Origin: Coffea arabica | Lineage: Eukaryota > Streptophyta > Magnoliopsida > Gentianales > Rubiaceae | Length of the DNA stretch: 64,000 bases | Assembly: GCF_036785885.1 (NCBI RefSeq) | Contig: NC_092329.1 | Coordinates: 5,332,001-5,396,000 of the forward strand | Reading direction: 5' to 3' | Shown here: piece after piece, positions 34,401-46,743 of the stretch | Layout of the letters: each line of letters begins with the position of its first letter | Position numbering within the stretch: the stretch's first letter is position 1 | Program-made: the position numbers and the translations under genes | The notes under the pieces: model-generated | Database searches by the model: none | What the model was told of the DNA's origin: nothing | Seen by the model: only the letters and a program-made list of their open reading frames with translations

Positions 34401-36318
34401 ACGTCATCTATGGATGGAGTAGCTCATCTGGGGGTTGTAAATTCCTTTAAAAAAAAATAAAAAAAACCACTTTGTTCATAGAAAAGCTTCACTAATGTCT
34501 TTTCTCTTGTTCTTGTACTACTAAATTTGGATTGAGAAGACGTAATTTTATTGCACTGAGATCTACAAGGGAATGGTGCTTTTTAAAAAAAAAAAAAAAA
34601 AAAAAACTTTACCTAGTGAGTATTTGTTAGTACACTTAAAAATGTATATATTAATAATTATTACCTTACTTTTATATTAATAAACTTTCTCTATTCAACT
34701 ATACTTTTTCTAAATTATTAACAACTGAATCCGATATTATCAAGTTTTCAATAGACATTGATTAGAAAGACCTACAAAAATGATTGAATCACGTGTCTGT
34801 AAACGCACTCGGTGAATAATTGATGGAGTTCGACACACCTGACACCGCTAAACTTGTGCCATGCACACAACGTTGGATGAACGAATTTATGGTAAATCTA
34901 GTACGGCTCATAGATGCTATGATGTTGAAAGGTCTATTGCATAAGGTCCACTTTGATAGAGCAAACAATACAATTTTAGGAAGAAAATATAATAATGTTA
35001 CTTATCTTAATTTTGTCCTCTCAATATCATACTAAACGTGATTGAATTAGAGCTAGCCTCGTTTTAGCCTCTTGGTTTGAATAATTTCCTAAAAGAAATG
35101 CAATTAAATGACAAGAGGCCATCTGGTAGATATGACGAAACTCAAGAGGAAACTTGGTACATTTGGAGCAAAATTTACAAGCCGGAAAAAGAATAGGGAT
35201 TTGACATTTGTAAGTCACAATGGAGGGTGTTTGGGACGAAGTTTCAAATTTGCTTATTGCAACGCAAATAGAAAATGCTTAGTACTTTTTTAGAGTAATT
35301 TTAAGTCACGATTGGATATATATATATATATATGACACATGAACAAATTTTAAATTTCAAATTCAAATTTTTTCACATGCGTCATATATTTAATGGTAAT
35401 AGTGTACATTTTGATAATATATATAATATTAATAATCCATTCTTTTTTATCTGATGTGGAATCATTTTCCTATGCTTAGTATTGATTGCCTTGCATACTG
35501 GACAAGATATTTACCAAGTTAAAAAGGGCAAGATATTACACCAAAGAATCTTAGTAGCCCTCATGCCGTAGTGTCTTAAAAAGCCAAGAGGTGCTGGGCT
35601 GTGGTAGACAGTCGTGTGCCAAACAACCTTTTCATTGACTATCATCATTTGATCACCAAGTTAAAAATTTATAACCTGACAACCAAGATTTGTGTCGTTT
35701 AGCTCACCGAAAAAAAAAAAATTTGTACCGTGTATTTGAAAGTGATGGACCGAAATCAAATAATGAGTCATAAATCCGCAGGAAATCACAAGAGAATGAC
35801 TAAGAAGCAAAGTAATTTTTTCCCTCTATCATTCAAACATGGCTGCTGCGGCTACACTGATACACATAAGGGATATATATAACTGATTTAATAATTTAAC
35901 CAATTCAGATTTAAAATTTTAATTTTTAAACTCCAATTTTATGAAATTTCAGTTTATTAATTAGCTTAATTACTTTACATGGGAAACAAAAAGGGCAAGG
36001 AAGAAAAGTTATATTATGGGGAACCTACCTCGAGCTAAGCGAAATGCACGTGTACATATTACCTGCCCCCGGGAGTCGAAGGAGGGCTATTTCGGAATCT
36101 CAGTCAATTGGTTCAAAGAATCAAATTCGATTAAGAGTTGGTTCAAAATTCCGGAAACGCCTATAAATTCCAACGGGGACCTCTGCCACCTTTCTGTGTG
36201 AGGGCGTGCATTGTTTTCATTCGGCACTCTCCTTCCTTCCTTCCTTCTGAAGCAGTTGCAGTAGAGCAAAACAGAGGGCGGAGGGGATCAAGAGGAGAGA
36301 GTGTGAGAGACGCAGAAA
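31449..36318. other. Intergenic DNA upstream of the asparaginase gene
   Basis: No gene is supported. It holds an imperfect tandem duplication at 32650-32875, a CCCCGA-type hexamer run near 33340-33369, a (TA)n run at about 35314-35332 and several poly-A/T runs. A (CTTC)n run near 36231-36248 lies just upstream of the asparaginase start, probably in its 5' leader. Confidence 0.45.
32650..32875 (+). repeat. Imperfect tandem duplication, about 125-bp unit
   Basis: 'ccttccatttactttc', 'agtttggatgg.ctcaa', 'gctggtcgt.accgc' and 'ttaaaacat' occur in the same order from about 32650 and again from about 32773. The second unit has gained a poly-T run at about 32795-32810. Confidence 0.7.
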
Positions 36319-38217
36319 ATGGGTGGTTGGGCTATAGCGGTGCACGGCGGCGCTGGGGTGGACCCCAACCTCCCACCCCAACGTCAAGAAGAAGCAAAAC
36401 AGCTCCTCACTCGTTGCCTTAATCTCGGCATCTCTGCTCTTCGCTCCTCCCTCCCCGCCATCGACGTCGTCGAACTCGTTGTATGCACCCCATTCTATTC
36501 TCTTCCCATTTTTTTTTCCTTTTTTTAGTTATTTGTTTATTCTTCTTTGCCATATATTTCATGCTCGTTAAACCGATACCGTAAGAAAAACGTATCAATT
36601 TCTACGAGAAAGGGATACAAATGCTGTCCAGGATTGTTCAGCTCTAGCAAAACTTCATCATTTTAACAAAATTTTCACTCCTAAATTTTTGTTAAAACAT
36701 TAATTAATTTCAATAGAGTGTCATTAAGGGGTGGTTTTATTTTTATTTAGCTTTCGTTTTTGGTGGGGAACCACGATTTTAGGCGGTGTTTCTTGACCTT
36801 TACTTTTGCCGTAATTTGCATGCGTGCGGTTACACGTACAGGTTAGAGAACTGGAATCGGATCCTTTGTTCAACTCTGGCCGTGGATCTGCACTGACTGA
36901 GAATGGAACGGTTGAGATGGAGGCCAGCATCATGGATGGACCGAAAAGACGATGCGGCGCCGTTTCCGGCGTCACCACCGTCAAGAATCCCATTTCTCTC
37001 GCTCGCCTTGTCATGGACAAGTCTCCCCATTCCTATCTTGCCTTCTCTGGGGCTGAAGAATTTGCCAAACAACAGGTACGATGACAGAATATACATTCCC
37101 TGTAAAATCCTAGTACTTTTAAAAAAGCGGCATTGGTATGGTATGCACTGAAGAAAACTATTAACAAAAAACAATTAACGTTGTTACTTTTTAATCATTT
37201 GTCACGTGAGGGTCATGACATGTAGTCCGTTGTCGTTTTCTTGCATCCAACAAACAGTCCCACAAGAAACTCTTTATTTATTTAATTTTGTTGCAGGGAA
37301 TCTACTTAGATTCTTGGTAGATTCATATGTGGCACGTTAGCAAAGTCAGTTTTTGTTTAGCTGTCTAGTTTAGTGGAAGCCATAGAATATGAAAGTTTTA
37401 CTAGAATGCTATTTTTTTTTGGCGGGGGTTTGGAATCTACAGTAGATGTAGATCTCGTCTCGTGACTTGTTCTATTTTGTCAGCCTGCTGATTTTTTTTC
37501 CCTCCAAATGTGGGTTCATTTCGTCAGGGAGTAGAGATGGTGGACAATGAATATTTCATCACCGAAGACAATGTGGGCATGCTCAAATTAGCCAAAGAAG
37601 CTAATTCCATTCTGGTACGTCGCCCCAACAAACAAACAATGTATACAGTTTAATTGTTATTAATTCAAACGATTAGATTCACGGTACTAATAGTACAAGG
37701 TTTGGCCTATGATTTGGGACAGTACGATTATAGGATCCCAATTGTTGGACTGGAGTCCTGCGGCGCAGCTGCTGAGAGCCCAATCCTAATGAATGGACTA
37801 CCGATCAGCGTATACGCGCCGGAGACGGTGGGGTGCGTGGTGGTAGACGGCCAAGGCAGGTGCGCAGCCGCCACCTCAACCGGGGGCCTCATGAACAAGA
37901 TGACCGGTCGCATTGGTGACTCCCCCTTGATTGGAGCTGGGACCTACGCATGTGACCTATGCGGGGTCTCTTGCACCGGAGAAGGCGAGGCCATCATACG
38001 TGGGACCCTCGCTCGTGACGTGGCAGCTCTGATGGAGTACAAGGAGCTCAGCCTCCAAGATGCGGCGGATTATGTGATCAACAAAAGGCTGGACGAAGGG
38101 AAGGCTGGTTTGATTGCGGTGTCCAAAACCGGGGAGGTGGCGTGTGGGTTCAATACGAATGGAATGTTTAGGGGGTGTGCTACTGAAGATGGTTTCATGA
38201 AAGTTGGTATATGGTAG
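36319..38217 (+). CDS. ASPGB1: Isoaspartyl peptidase / L-asparaginase, 4 exons, 325 aa
   Basis: Exons are 36319-36480, 36842-37075, 37528-37614 and 37723-38217 (stop TAG); every junction falls between codons. The enzyme hydrolyses asparagine and isoaspartyl dipeptides and remobilises nitrogen in sink tissue (family knowledge). It is an N-terminal-nucleophile hydrolase, made as a precursor that cuts itself before a threonine. That threonine is residue 196, in [11 protein letters not shown]. The N-terminal [10 protein letters not shown] block, the NSGRGSAL loop and the [25 protein letters not shown] and [10 protein letters not shown] blocks are all present. The length and the C-terminal GFMKVGIW are those of the potassium-dependent plant class (Arabidopsis At3g16150 type). 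The exon 4 acceptor was chosen because it restores the IL-YDYRIP join and the family length; its pyrimidine tract is weak and an upstream AG is possible. Likely cytosolic, with no signal peptide. Confidence 0.93.
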
Positions 38218-39848
38218 TAAATATTTTTTTGACAATTTAGAATTTGATGATTGCTGTTGCTTTGGTTGTTCTGAAGCTTTTGTCGTCAGAATAAAAAGAT
38301 CATGCAATGCAAATTATGGGTGAATAATTTGCAATGACTGTTGATCTTGAGTAGGATTTTAACTATTACAAAATGTGTTATCTGGGCTGATGATCGGTAA
38401 GGGTAGTGAATCTTTTATTAATCATTTAAGGCCTCAATCTGTCTCGTTTTTTGCGTTACAATCAGTTGCTTCAACGCCACCAGTTGAACATTGATATTGA
38501 CAATCATCTGTCAGACACTGATATAAAGTCATGGAGCAGATGGTGAAATTTGAGAACGAGTTCTGAAGCCCCACACAGATTGTGACATTTTAAGTTCTGC
38601 ATCAAGGCCTGAATTTTTTGCACAACAACAGTTCTCACTGTCACTGCTTTTTTCTACCGTCAAGGAAAGGAAGCATCCTTGAGCAGTCTGTCTGACGAGC
38701 GTGAGCTTTGAGCTTAGAGCCAGGAGGATCAGATTTTTGTGAAAAAGAAGTCACAACCCCCTTTTCATTTCGCTGAAAAACTAGCAGTTATTAGAGGTGA
38801 ACATAGCCTGATACAAGGGCTTTCGGTTGTGTTGGCAAGCCAATTTGCGCGCTCATATCTATCTTGGCAATCTCCCATACTGATAATTGCATTTCACTTA
38901 TTCTTCTCATTGTTGGTGCCTTCGGTTTTGCCCAAAATGTTTTCCTTGGCTTATCATCGGTGCCGGCACATGGAAATTTGTTTAGGCATGGAAATATGGA
39001 AACTGAAACAAAAGTCATTGCATACCTTTGAAGAATCCATGCGTCAGGCTTTTGATTCAAGAGTGGTTGCAAAGTCTTGGTTCGATTAATGAAGAATCCC
39101 AAAACCTATTATTGACTCTTGAGTTATATATAACGTGATTAAATGAATCTAATGCGCTAAATTGCAATCATTATCATGATTGATCAGACAAACAGAAAAC
39201 CTGGGGTGGGCAAGACTTTCTACTGATGCCGCCACGTAATGCAGCGGTGGCTTAGCGTAGTTGGTTGGCAGACAGAAAAACACCAAGGTCTTGACACGTA
39301 ACTGAATGGTGGGCATTCTCATCTTTTAAATCGTCCACGGCTGCAAGAACAGGAACACGCATGTATGATGTAATATAACATGGCATTATTATTATAGGAG
39401 CAATAAAGAAAGGAATAAGGAAATTGCAAGCGGCGGCGGCGGAGGACAATGCATCTCATTGTTCTTTTTCTTTTTTAATTTCAAGTTTTGCTTAACTTGC
39501 TATTTCTACAAATATTTGGGTCATTGCAAACTTAAAAACTTTCATTATATAAATTAACTTCTGCCCCCTGAACGTTATTTATTGTTTGCTTTTTACCGTA
39601 AGATGCTGTAAGAGTGGCCAAACTTGTAATTTGCATCAAACGTAATATATTACATACAGTATGCGGTGTGCCGGTGACAAAAAGAAAGAAAGAAAGAAAG
39701 AAACGAAATTTGTGTTCCACTTAGTTATATGACGGCACAAAGAAAAATAAATAAATAAAGACAAAAAAACAGTTCGCAGCAGCTATGCGTACATAATGGT
39801 CAAATTCGAAGTACTCTTGAGCGGGGAGAAAACGTTGGGCTCTTTATT
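38218..39848. other. Asparaginase 3' flank, no gene
   Basis: An 'aataaa' signal lies at about 38289. The rest shows no supported gene. An (AAAG)n microsatellite lies at about 39683-39702. Confidence 0.45.
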
Positions 39849-40379
39849 AAGGTTTTGTTTGATAATTCTACTTAATGCTAAATTAATTCATTTAGATTGT
39901 GTTTGATAATAGAAATGTCTTACCATTTAATGCATTAAGCGCTATTTAATTTGTGTACGAACTTTTAAGTGAAAATTTTCATTGAATTGATTACACATAT
40001 TATAATTGTCATACATATAACACGCTCTCATACATGTTCTCGGGCAAAATATACATTTGTTTTCTTTGTTGGTTCGGACACACACGCATGCAAACATATG
40101 CTCTCCCGCACAAATATGCACACTCAACCTCCATCTCTAAATTGTGTCATTATTTTCTATTTATCTCAAACACACACATGCACGCTTTTCTTTCTCTCTG
40201 AATGCACAAATAAAGGCGAATATTTTTAAAGACAAAAACGTAATACTTCTGCAATATTTCAATTCAGCACTATAATTCAGTTAATTATCAAACAAATAAA
40301 ACTTAATCAATTTAATAACTTAATACTTTTAGTACTTAATTTTTTGAATTCAGATTTTAATCTTACAAACGGAACCTAA
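39849..40379. mobile_element. MITE-like element, about 530 bp
   Basis: The left end 'aaggttttgtttgataattc' and the reverse complement of the right end ('ttaggttccgtttgtaag') match imperfectly. Sub-terminal words 'cttaatgctaaatt' and 'aatacttttagtacttaatt' are also inverted relatives. The centre carries 'cacacacgcatgcaaacata'-type CA-rich sequence. No gene. Confidence 0.45.
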
Positions 40380-42116
40380 GCTGGCTTCAGATTTAGGAGA
40401 GGTTAGCCAGCATTTCCCCGAGCTGAAATTGGGCAACGGTACTAAGGTGCAGGGTGCAGGCCATCATTTTGAAGGGGCAGTCCCTCATCGTTCACATTTC
40501 AATTGAGACTTTTTTTTTTTTTTTGGCAGAATAACATTTCAATTGAGCTTCTCTAACACTTTCCATAAAAAACTTGGCACATAGATTGATCTGAGAACAG
40601 CTGTCACGAAAAATATGTGATCACCAAAATGTTGGCCTCTCTCGATTCCCTTGTCCAAACTATTCTTGGCCGTCCACTTACTTGGGCTAAACCCTTATAT
40701 ATTCTAGTCTTTTGGTTTGTGTCTTTTTTTTTAATAAACAATAAAATCTGATGGAAATTTTCTTGAACAAAATTATATCCCTTTCACAGCCAAATCCATT
40801 GCAAAAATATTTCCTTTCATTAAAAATATGTTTACGAAAAATCTAGTTTTTTTTTAATGAAAAAATGGCAATTCAAACAAGGAATACGTTTTAGTGCGGG
40901 AAAGGAATATGTTTGGCCCATCCACCAGCTAGTAAGCCCACTATAGGACCTCAGACAAGCCGGCAGTATTCTAGCATTGATTTGAATCTTTCATTCAGCG
41001 ACACAGCTTGGTCCCTAATCGGTTTGAATGTTATGTCAACCATTTCAATTGACAAAGAAAGGCCGCGCTCCTCGTGCTTGGTCCCTAATCAGTTTGAATG
41101 TAATGTCAACCATTTCAATTGACAAAGAAAGATCGCGCTCCTCGTGTTTGTGCTTTTAGGCCTGACGAATTTAGTTGGCAATGAGTTACGATGATGAGGG
41201 GGTTGCTTTTATGGTGAAAAGTCGGATCAACTATGCATGGGTAGGCAAAACCATTGCTAAGATGACAACTTAGCATAGGTATCTTTGTCCATTTATTTGG
41301 GGTCCAAAGGTAACCAGCAAAGGTTATATTATCTGAAGTAGTGGACAGTAAATATCAATCTATATTGGTTGGGTCATTAGATAAATTAGTGAAACTATAG
41401 ATGCTCATTTTTTTAAACTTAATATTATGAGAGAGTGAAAATGGATCAATGATTGATAAACTTAAGCAATAAATAAATAAAAGAACAAAAGTCAAAGAAT
41501 CACTTAAATTCGTACCACTGTTGCCTTAAGTTTCCTTATGTATGTACAAGTAATTAATTTTATGGTCATTTAAAAATATATTTTTTAATGAAAATTTGGT
41601 TTTTCAATTTGAAATTTATTTCGTAAAGGATTTTTATGAGATGGTGATTTTTGTACGGTCTTTACTTATTTGCTAATTACTAACATTAATTGAAATTTCA
41701 CAAATGAAGTACTTAAAAAAAAGAAAGGAGGCCAGTAATTGGTAAATAATTAATTAACAAAATTACTAAAGAAACCATAATTTTTATATATGTGAGGAAA
41801 AATTAAATACTCTTAATAGAAAGATACAAAAGGAATTTAAAAGATGAAAAATGTATATTAACAACACTAAGTGATGCTCCGAAATATTGGATGGATGGTA
41901 TAAAAAAGGATTAATCCAAATTAAATTAACCGTGTATACACTAACTACCTAGACGCATGCCACAATTTGTGTAGATAAATTTTTGTGAAAATTCATGAAA
42001 TATGCGATGCAATCCCCAAACCTTGAGTAATTTTTTTAAACTTAATGTTTTGAGAGTATGCAAAATGAATCAATGATCAATTGTAAGTAAAGAAAAAGAA
42101 AGGTCAATGAATATTA
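40380..42116. other. Intergenic DNA with two local duplications
   Basis: A 70-bp direct duplication lies at 41006-41145. A much older one pairs 41401-41822 with about 42031-42370, the second copy running into the tandemly duplicated unit. No gene. Confidence 0.55.
41006..41145 (+). repeat. 70-bp tandem duplication
   Basis: 41006-41075 and 41076-41145 begin with 'gcttggtccctaatc' and differ at only a few positions. Confidence 0.85.
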
Positions 42117-42681
42117 GTGCATAAGACGCATTCTAGATGTGTGCAAGTGATCAAAATTATGGTATTTTGGTAAAAATATTATTCATGAAAATTAGTTTTG
42201 TAAAGGAAATTTATGATATGGTGATTAGTTATTTGGTAATTAATTTCAATTGGCTAATTACTAACATAATTTAAGTTCAGGAGGGCGTGTAATTAATTAA
42301 TTAATTGACACAACTACCCTTGAAATCATAATTTTTTATCTGAGGAAAAATTAGATACTCTTAATAATACTTCCTCCCACAGCACAGGGTACCAAACCTA
42401 TGGCCTCAAAAGTTGGACTCAGCCTTTTGCAGTAGGCTATTACCAAAAGCCAGTCCTGGTCCAATCCCACAAGTGTTGTTGGCATCAATATACCAGTGCA
42501 GTGGCTCATATGCATCCTCCCACGAAAGTCCTGCATTTAACCGAAGAATTGCTGGATCAGGATAACATTCTTGGGGAATAAAACCATCCCAAATGTGTTT
42601 GTCCACCCCTCCACGGCCAGCCATGTTACTTTCCCCAGCTAACAAGAATTCGTGCTTTTTGATTAGGACCATTTGGTATTG

Positions 42682-42686
42682 GCTTG
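42682..42686. repeat. Target-site duplication GCTTG, left of solo LTR
   Basis: GCTTG directly precedes TGTAGTGG. The matching GCTTG is at 43178-43182. The same pair flanks the full element in unit 2. Confidence 0.9.
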
Positions 42687-43177
42687 TGTAGTGGGGATAA
42701 TCCACGCATGACACGTGTTAGCTCGGCACATTGCACGCATCAGGTCGGCGCTTGGGATATCAAATCCTGCACGGGCCAGCTCGGCATAAGGGGGCCAGCT
42801 CGGCCGTGTCAAGGGCCTCCTATGATGGGCTTGATGGGCCGCCGCCTCCGAACATGTAGGGGCCGCCGCATAAAATCCTAGGAAGACTCCGAACCCTAAG
42901 GGGACTTTGACTCCCATAAGGAAACTACAACTCATCCGGTCCTATATATACTACGCTACCAAGACTACACAAGGTACGCTGACACAAGTATTCTCTACTA
43001 CTACTATACTCTCCGGCCAAACTGACTTGATCGTCGGAGCTATTCCAGGGACTTTCGTCCCGCCTCCGGTTTTCTCTTTTCAGGACCCCCAGCTCGACTC
43101 GCCCTTGCAGGTCGGCAGCACCTGAACAGCCCGGCCGTCTTAACTCAGCTCGGATACGGTTTTTGGCAGTCGCATCA
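42687..43177. mobile_element. Solo LTR (491 bp)
   Basis: Begins TGTAGTGGGG and ends GGCAGTCGCATCA, with 5-bp target duplications on both sides and no internal region. It differs from the 5' LTR of the full element at one base (G at 42902) and from the 3' LTR at two adjacent bases (TT at 42752-42753). A TATA box (CCTATATATA) lies at about 42941-42950. Confidence 0.93.
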
Positions 43178-44004
43178 GCTTGGTTTCTTTGTACAGGAGC
43201 ATTCGTCATGATCATTATCAACCATGAAATTCCAAACAAAAATATCAAAACTATTTTTTTGATACTGCTCGGAGACATATTGTTAGAGCAGGCATGCACA
43301 GTAAACAGTTATTTTTTGGTATGAAAAAAAATATCTATAAAAGCAGCTTTTACTAATCTCCAATATATATGATACATCCAACAAATTCTGCTTGCATTTG
43401 ATTTTGGAAAAGCCTAAAAAGAAAAATCTACTTTTGGCTTTTAATTTGTTATACAAATAAACAAGATACTGAAATGAAGTCTAAAACGGGAAAATCTGCT
43501 TCTACAAAGTTGAAATACCAATGAAACCCGTCTGAAAATTTGCGAAAGGTTTTCGTTTCCTGGTTACTTAGTACATCTTATACCTCTCAGGATTTAGACT
43601 TGTGCAAGGAAGCAGGATACATTCTGTTCTCCGGTAGAATGTGGGCTTGACCGGCCTTCTTGCTTACGCTTACGACGAATTTCATGCTTAGAAAAGATCA
43701 TTCTGTTCCTTTCTTGGTCATGGCCTTCATGGAATTCCTTACCTAACTAAAATTGGAAGAGCCGATGAGGCTTTTCATTTCAACTTTCGAACGCCCAACA
43801 GAATTTAAAGTAACAATTCAAATAAGATATCTGTCGGTGTTATAAAGATATTAATTTTTGGGTTCTTACAAGTTTAAAAAAAGAAGAAGAAATTAAATAC
43901 CATGCTGGATTCATTGAATTAAATACATGCATTTTGCTATAGATTCATGAAGTGTGATCAATGAGGCTGGATATATTATGCATTTTACCCATGATTCAAA
44001 GACT

Positions 44005-45463
44005 TTACCTAAATGGCCTAAGAAAAGTGTCCAAAACAAAATTTTGACATGTTTTGCAGGCACTACTCTGAACGTGAACGGGCAGCAGAGGCACAGACTG
44101 AAGAAAGGTATCGGCCAACATCTCCCCAAGCCGGACCTGTGCTGAAGTGCTGAGGTGCAAGGAATCCGGCTCCATGGGTAGCCCATAGGCATCCACCGTT
44201 TTCACATTTGGGAGGTCAACCTCGAACTGAGCTTTCCTCACAACATCCACGTATGGTCCTTGTCCTGATGCCAATGCCACCTACATCCCACAAACCACCG
44301 AACAAACTCAACCCCAATGCATTAATGGCCACTGAATCCAACGACGCAAAAGAAGACAAATTCTATGATGATGGAGTAGATAAAATGCACATGCAGAACA
44401 ACCAACCAAATAAATTTTGGATATGTTTCGCCGACCGGCCGGCCAGCCACGAGGTGTCTGTCTTATTAATGTAGGAACACCTTTTTTGAGTTATTAAACT
44501 ATACACTATACGTTATTAATGTAGGAACACCTTTTTTGAGTTTTTAAACTATACACTATACGTTAATAATGGACCTTAGTTTACTTCATTCATGTGATAT
44601 GTACAAATGTGTTTTCTCCTTGGAATTTAGCTTGTGAATAATGTAGAGTGGTCAATTAATAAACATCAAAGTCTTTGGTGCATAGGACCTTTGTTTTCAT
44701 CTCGAAGACGCTGGTGGTTTTTTTTTTTTGGGGTGTAATAAACAATGAATTATGATATTATCAGCAATGGCTGGCACTGATCACGACAGTTCCCCATTCC
44801 TAAGTTAATTCTTCTTACCTGGATCACAGGAAGTGCAGGCAACTGTAGATCAGCACGCAGATGGGTGAACAATCTCTCCAACCTGATCTTGTATAATTTG
44901 GCATCTTCATGCTCAATTGTGTCGCTTTCTCCTTGATACCACAGAAGTGCTCTGATAATCCCGCCACCTTGCAAGGCGGCCTCCGCCCTCCTAATCAGCC
45001 GGTTGTACAGCTCTCTGCCACGGCCCCACTCACTGATCTTTGTACCTCCAATGGCACAAGGGACCAAACCAATGGCCCCAATACTCGAGTCCTTACTCAT
45101 AACAGAATTTGCAAACGCCATCCCCGGCCCAACCCCACAAGTGTTGTTCACATCTATATCCTTGTGCAAGGGGTCCTGAGCTTGCACCCAAGTCTGGACG
45201 GCACTCAGCCGGAGAATGCTTGGTGTTTTTGATTGGGACTGAAATGGGATGACACCATCCCAGGTGCGATTGATTACGCCGCCTCTGCCGGACATGTTGC
45301 TTTGCCCGGCCAGCAGGAATATGCTCTGGACTTGTGAAGGAGGAGGAGAGTATACATTGTTGGAATTCACAGGGCTCACCAACCAGGCGTAGGCTAGAAG
45401 CATTAGCCAAAGAAAGGCAAACATCCCTTTATTGATAGATGATGCAGCACCCAATCCAGACAA
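44005..45463 (-). CDS. SASA-domain carbohydrate (acetyl)esterase, copy 1, 306 aa
   Basis: Exon 1 is 45463-44819 and exon 2 is 44280-44005, separated by a 538-bp GT-AG intron at a codon boundary. Residues 14-33 form a hydrophobic signal peptide, so the protein is probably secreted to the wall. The catalytic serine of the SASA/CE6 family is S55 in AGQSNMSGRGG. The blocks GVGPGMAFAN, GLVPCAIGGT (133-141) and WYQGESD (175-181) follow, and the Asp-x-x-His pair is D254/H257 in DSLHLS. Family members remove acetyl groups from cell-wall polysaccharides; the substrate here is unknown. It belongs with the plant 'probable carbohydrate esterase At4g34215' group. The C-terminus runs about 20 residues further than I would expect, so a different stop or a further intron is possible. 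Met14 is an alternative start. The second copy at 57986-59444 appears identical. Confidence 0.87.
44464..44563 (+). repeat. 50-bp tandem repeat (two units) in the esterase intron
   Basis: Two copies of a unit starting 'tattaatgtaggaacacc', differing by one base. Present again at 58445-58544 in unit 2. Confidence 0.85.
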
Positions 45464-46743
45464 ACCTTATGCTGTCCGTATGGAATTCAGAGCTAGTTGG
45501 ACCACTTTGGAAGCAAGAATATAATAAGCAGGCCTGATGATATTAAATAGTGACGGACTATAACTTCTTCGCTCGCAAACTTTGATTACAGGTTAGTAAT
45601 CGTTGAGTTGCTAAGAATTGCCGCGTACACATCCGACGATTTCCACGCCAACATATGTTGATTTACTAAATGGTAAGAAAGGATGGATCACTTTTTACAA
45701 AGAAGATTTCGCTCTTAAAAGAAACCCTTTAGTTCTAACATACACGCCTTGTCCCAATCTCTGCGTTGATAAATAGAATCAAAAGTATTCAAACTTTCTT
45801 TTTCTCTAAAAAAATTTGATTTTTGCTAATGCCTTAATTTTCTAATGGTTCCAATGTTGTTAGTCAAATCAAATGTGAAGAGGAACAATGATCTCCAAAC
45901 GCGGTAGTCACTGACTAGGTCGTTGTGGGGCAGAAATTAATAATGCATTGCATGCAGAGATCTAAAGAGATGCCTAAATGTGATAGTAATATGTCATTTT
46001 GGTAGAAGCAATACACATACGGATTTGACTTTGATGCATATATTATGCATAGTGATTGGTTATGTTTTTAAGAATGAAGTTAAACCTCCCTTACATAATC
46101 TCTAAGATCTCAACTGCTCGAGAGTCAATAGCTTTTTGCTTTAAGAATTGCTTGCTACTCAAGTCAATATACTCATATAATAGCAGAGAAAAAGAATTTC
46201 GTGTCACCTATATTGTGTTCAGTTCAGGATCAAGGCATCTTTATGCATAGTTTTGAAAAACTATTTGAAAGTTCCTTACACGAAAATATATAGATGTACT
46301 TTTATTTCTTGGCCTCCCACTAAAGGCGTATAGAGACTTTGAATGAACTGAGTTCTCTTTATATATATGATTTAGACTAATTTGAGATATTACATGTTAT
46401 TCAAGCCGTGTGGAAACTGAGAAACTAAACCAAGGTCAGTCAGTCAGGATTTGATATTCTTGATCGAATTCTAACTTATTGACTGGGGCATCCTTTGAGT
46501 CCTTCCAAGTTCTATGCTGACTTTCTTAGGATGAAGAACAAGCGATAATTAAGGCATAAAGCACTCGGATCGGATGACCACCCATTACTTGTAGGCACAG
46601 AAATTAGGGGCCCTTCTGAGGATAGTGCAGTGAAGGGCCTTAATTGTACTAAATTGTATCCAAGTTCTGGAGGCCTAGAAACTGGCAGTACTAAATTCAA
46701 TTGTGGGTGGCCTCAATGGAGGCCCATTCAATCTGCAGGTGGG
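45464..46743. other. Upstream region of esterase copy 1
   Basis: Non-coding, about 1.3 kb between the esterase start and the duplication junction; it presumably includes the esterase promoter. The same sequence follows copy 2 (59445-60724). Confidence 0.6.

Larger units (their letters stand above)
42376..43299 (-). pseudogene. SASA-esterase paralogue fragment, split by a solo LTR
   Basis: Minus strand. From 43299 an ATG opens a hydrophobic signal-peptide-like stretch (IVLIFLFGISWLIMIM) up to the LTR at 43177-42687. On the far side the reading resumes with FLLAGESNMAGRGGV, then a core related to the intact esterase downstream of GQSNM, up to GLVPCAVGG. The two sides are in different frames even if the LTR and one target copy are removed. 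A second frame change lies near 42407-42420. Homology stops at about 42376, before the WYQGESD block and the catalytic Asp-His end. It is a broken, C-terminally truncated relative, clearly diverged from the intact gene 0.7 kb away. Confidence 0.8.
42117..46743. repeat. Tandem duplication unit 1 (4,627 bp, solo-LTR version)
   Basis: Left flank 42117-42686 matches 46765-47334, and 43178-46743 matches 57159-60724, with no length difference and no base difference that I noticed. It contains the paralogue fragment with the solo LTR, plus one intact esterase gene. Confidence 0.92.

Noticed and set aside
34820-35035. 71-codon frame (MMEFDTPDTAKL...)
   Set aside because: The second half becomes AT-driven, there is no recognisable domain, and no flanking exons were found.
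42663-43299. Repeated 65-124-codon frames over the LTRs
   Set aside because: They recur at all three LTR copies only because the LTR is repeated. They cross regulatory LTR sequence, and the solo LTR can be explained fully as non-coding.
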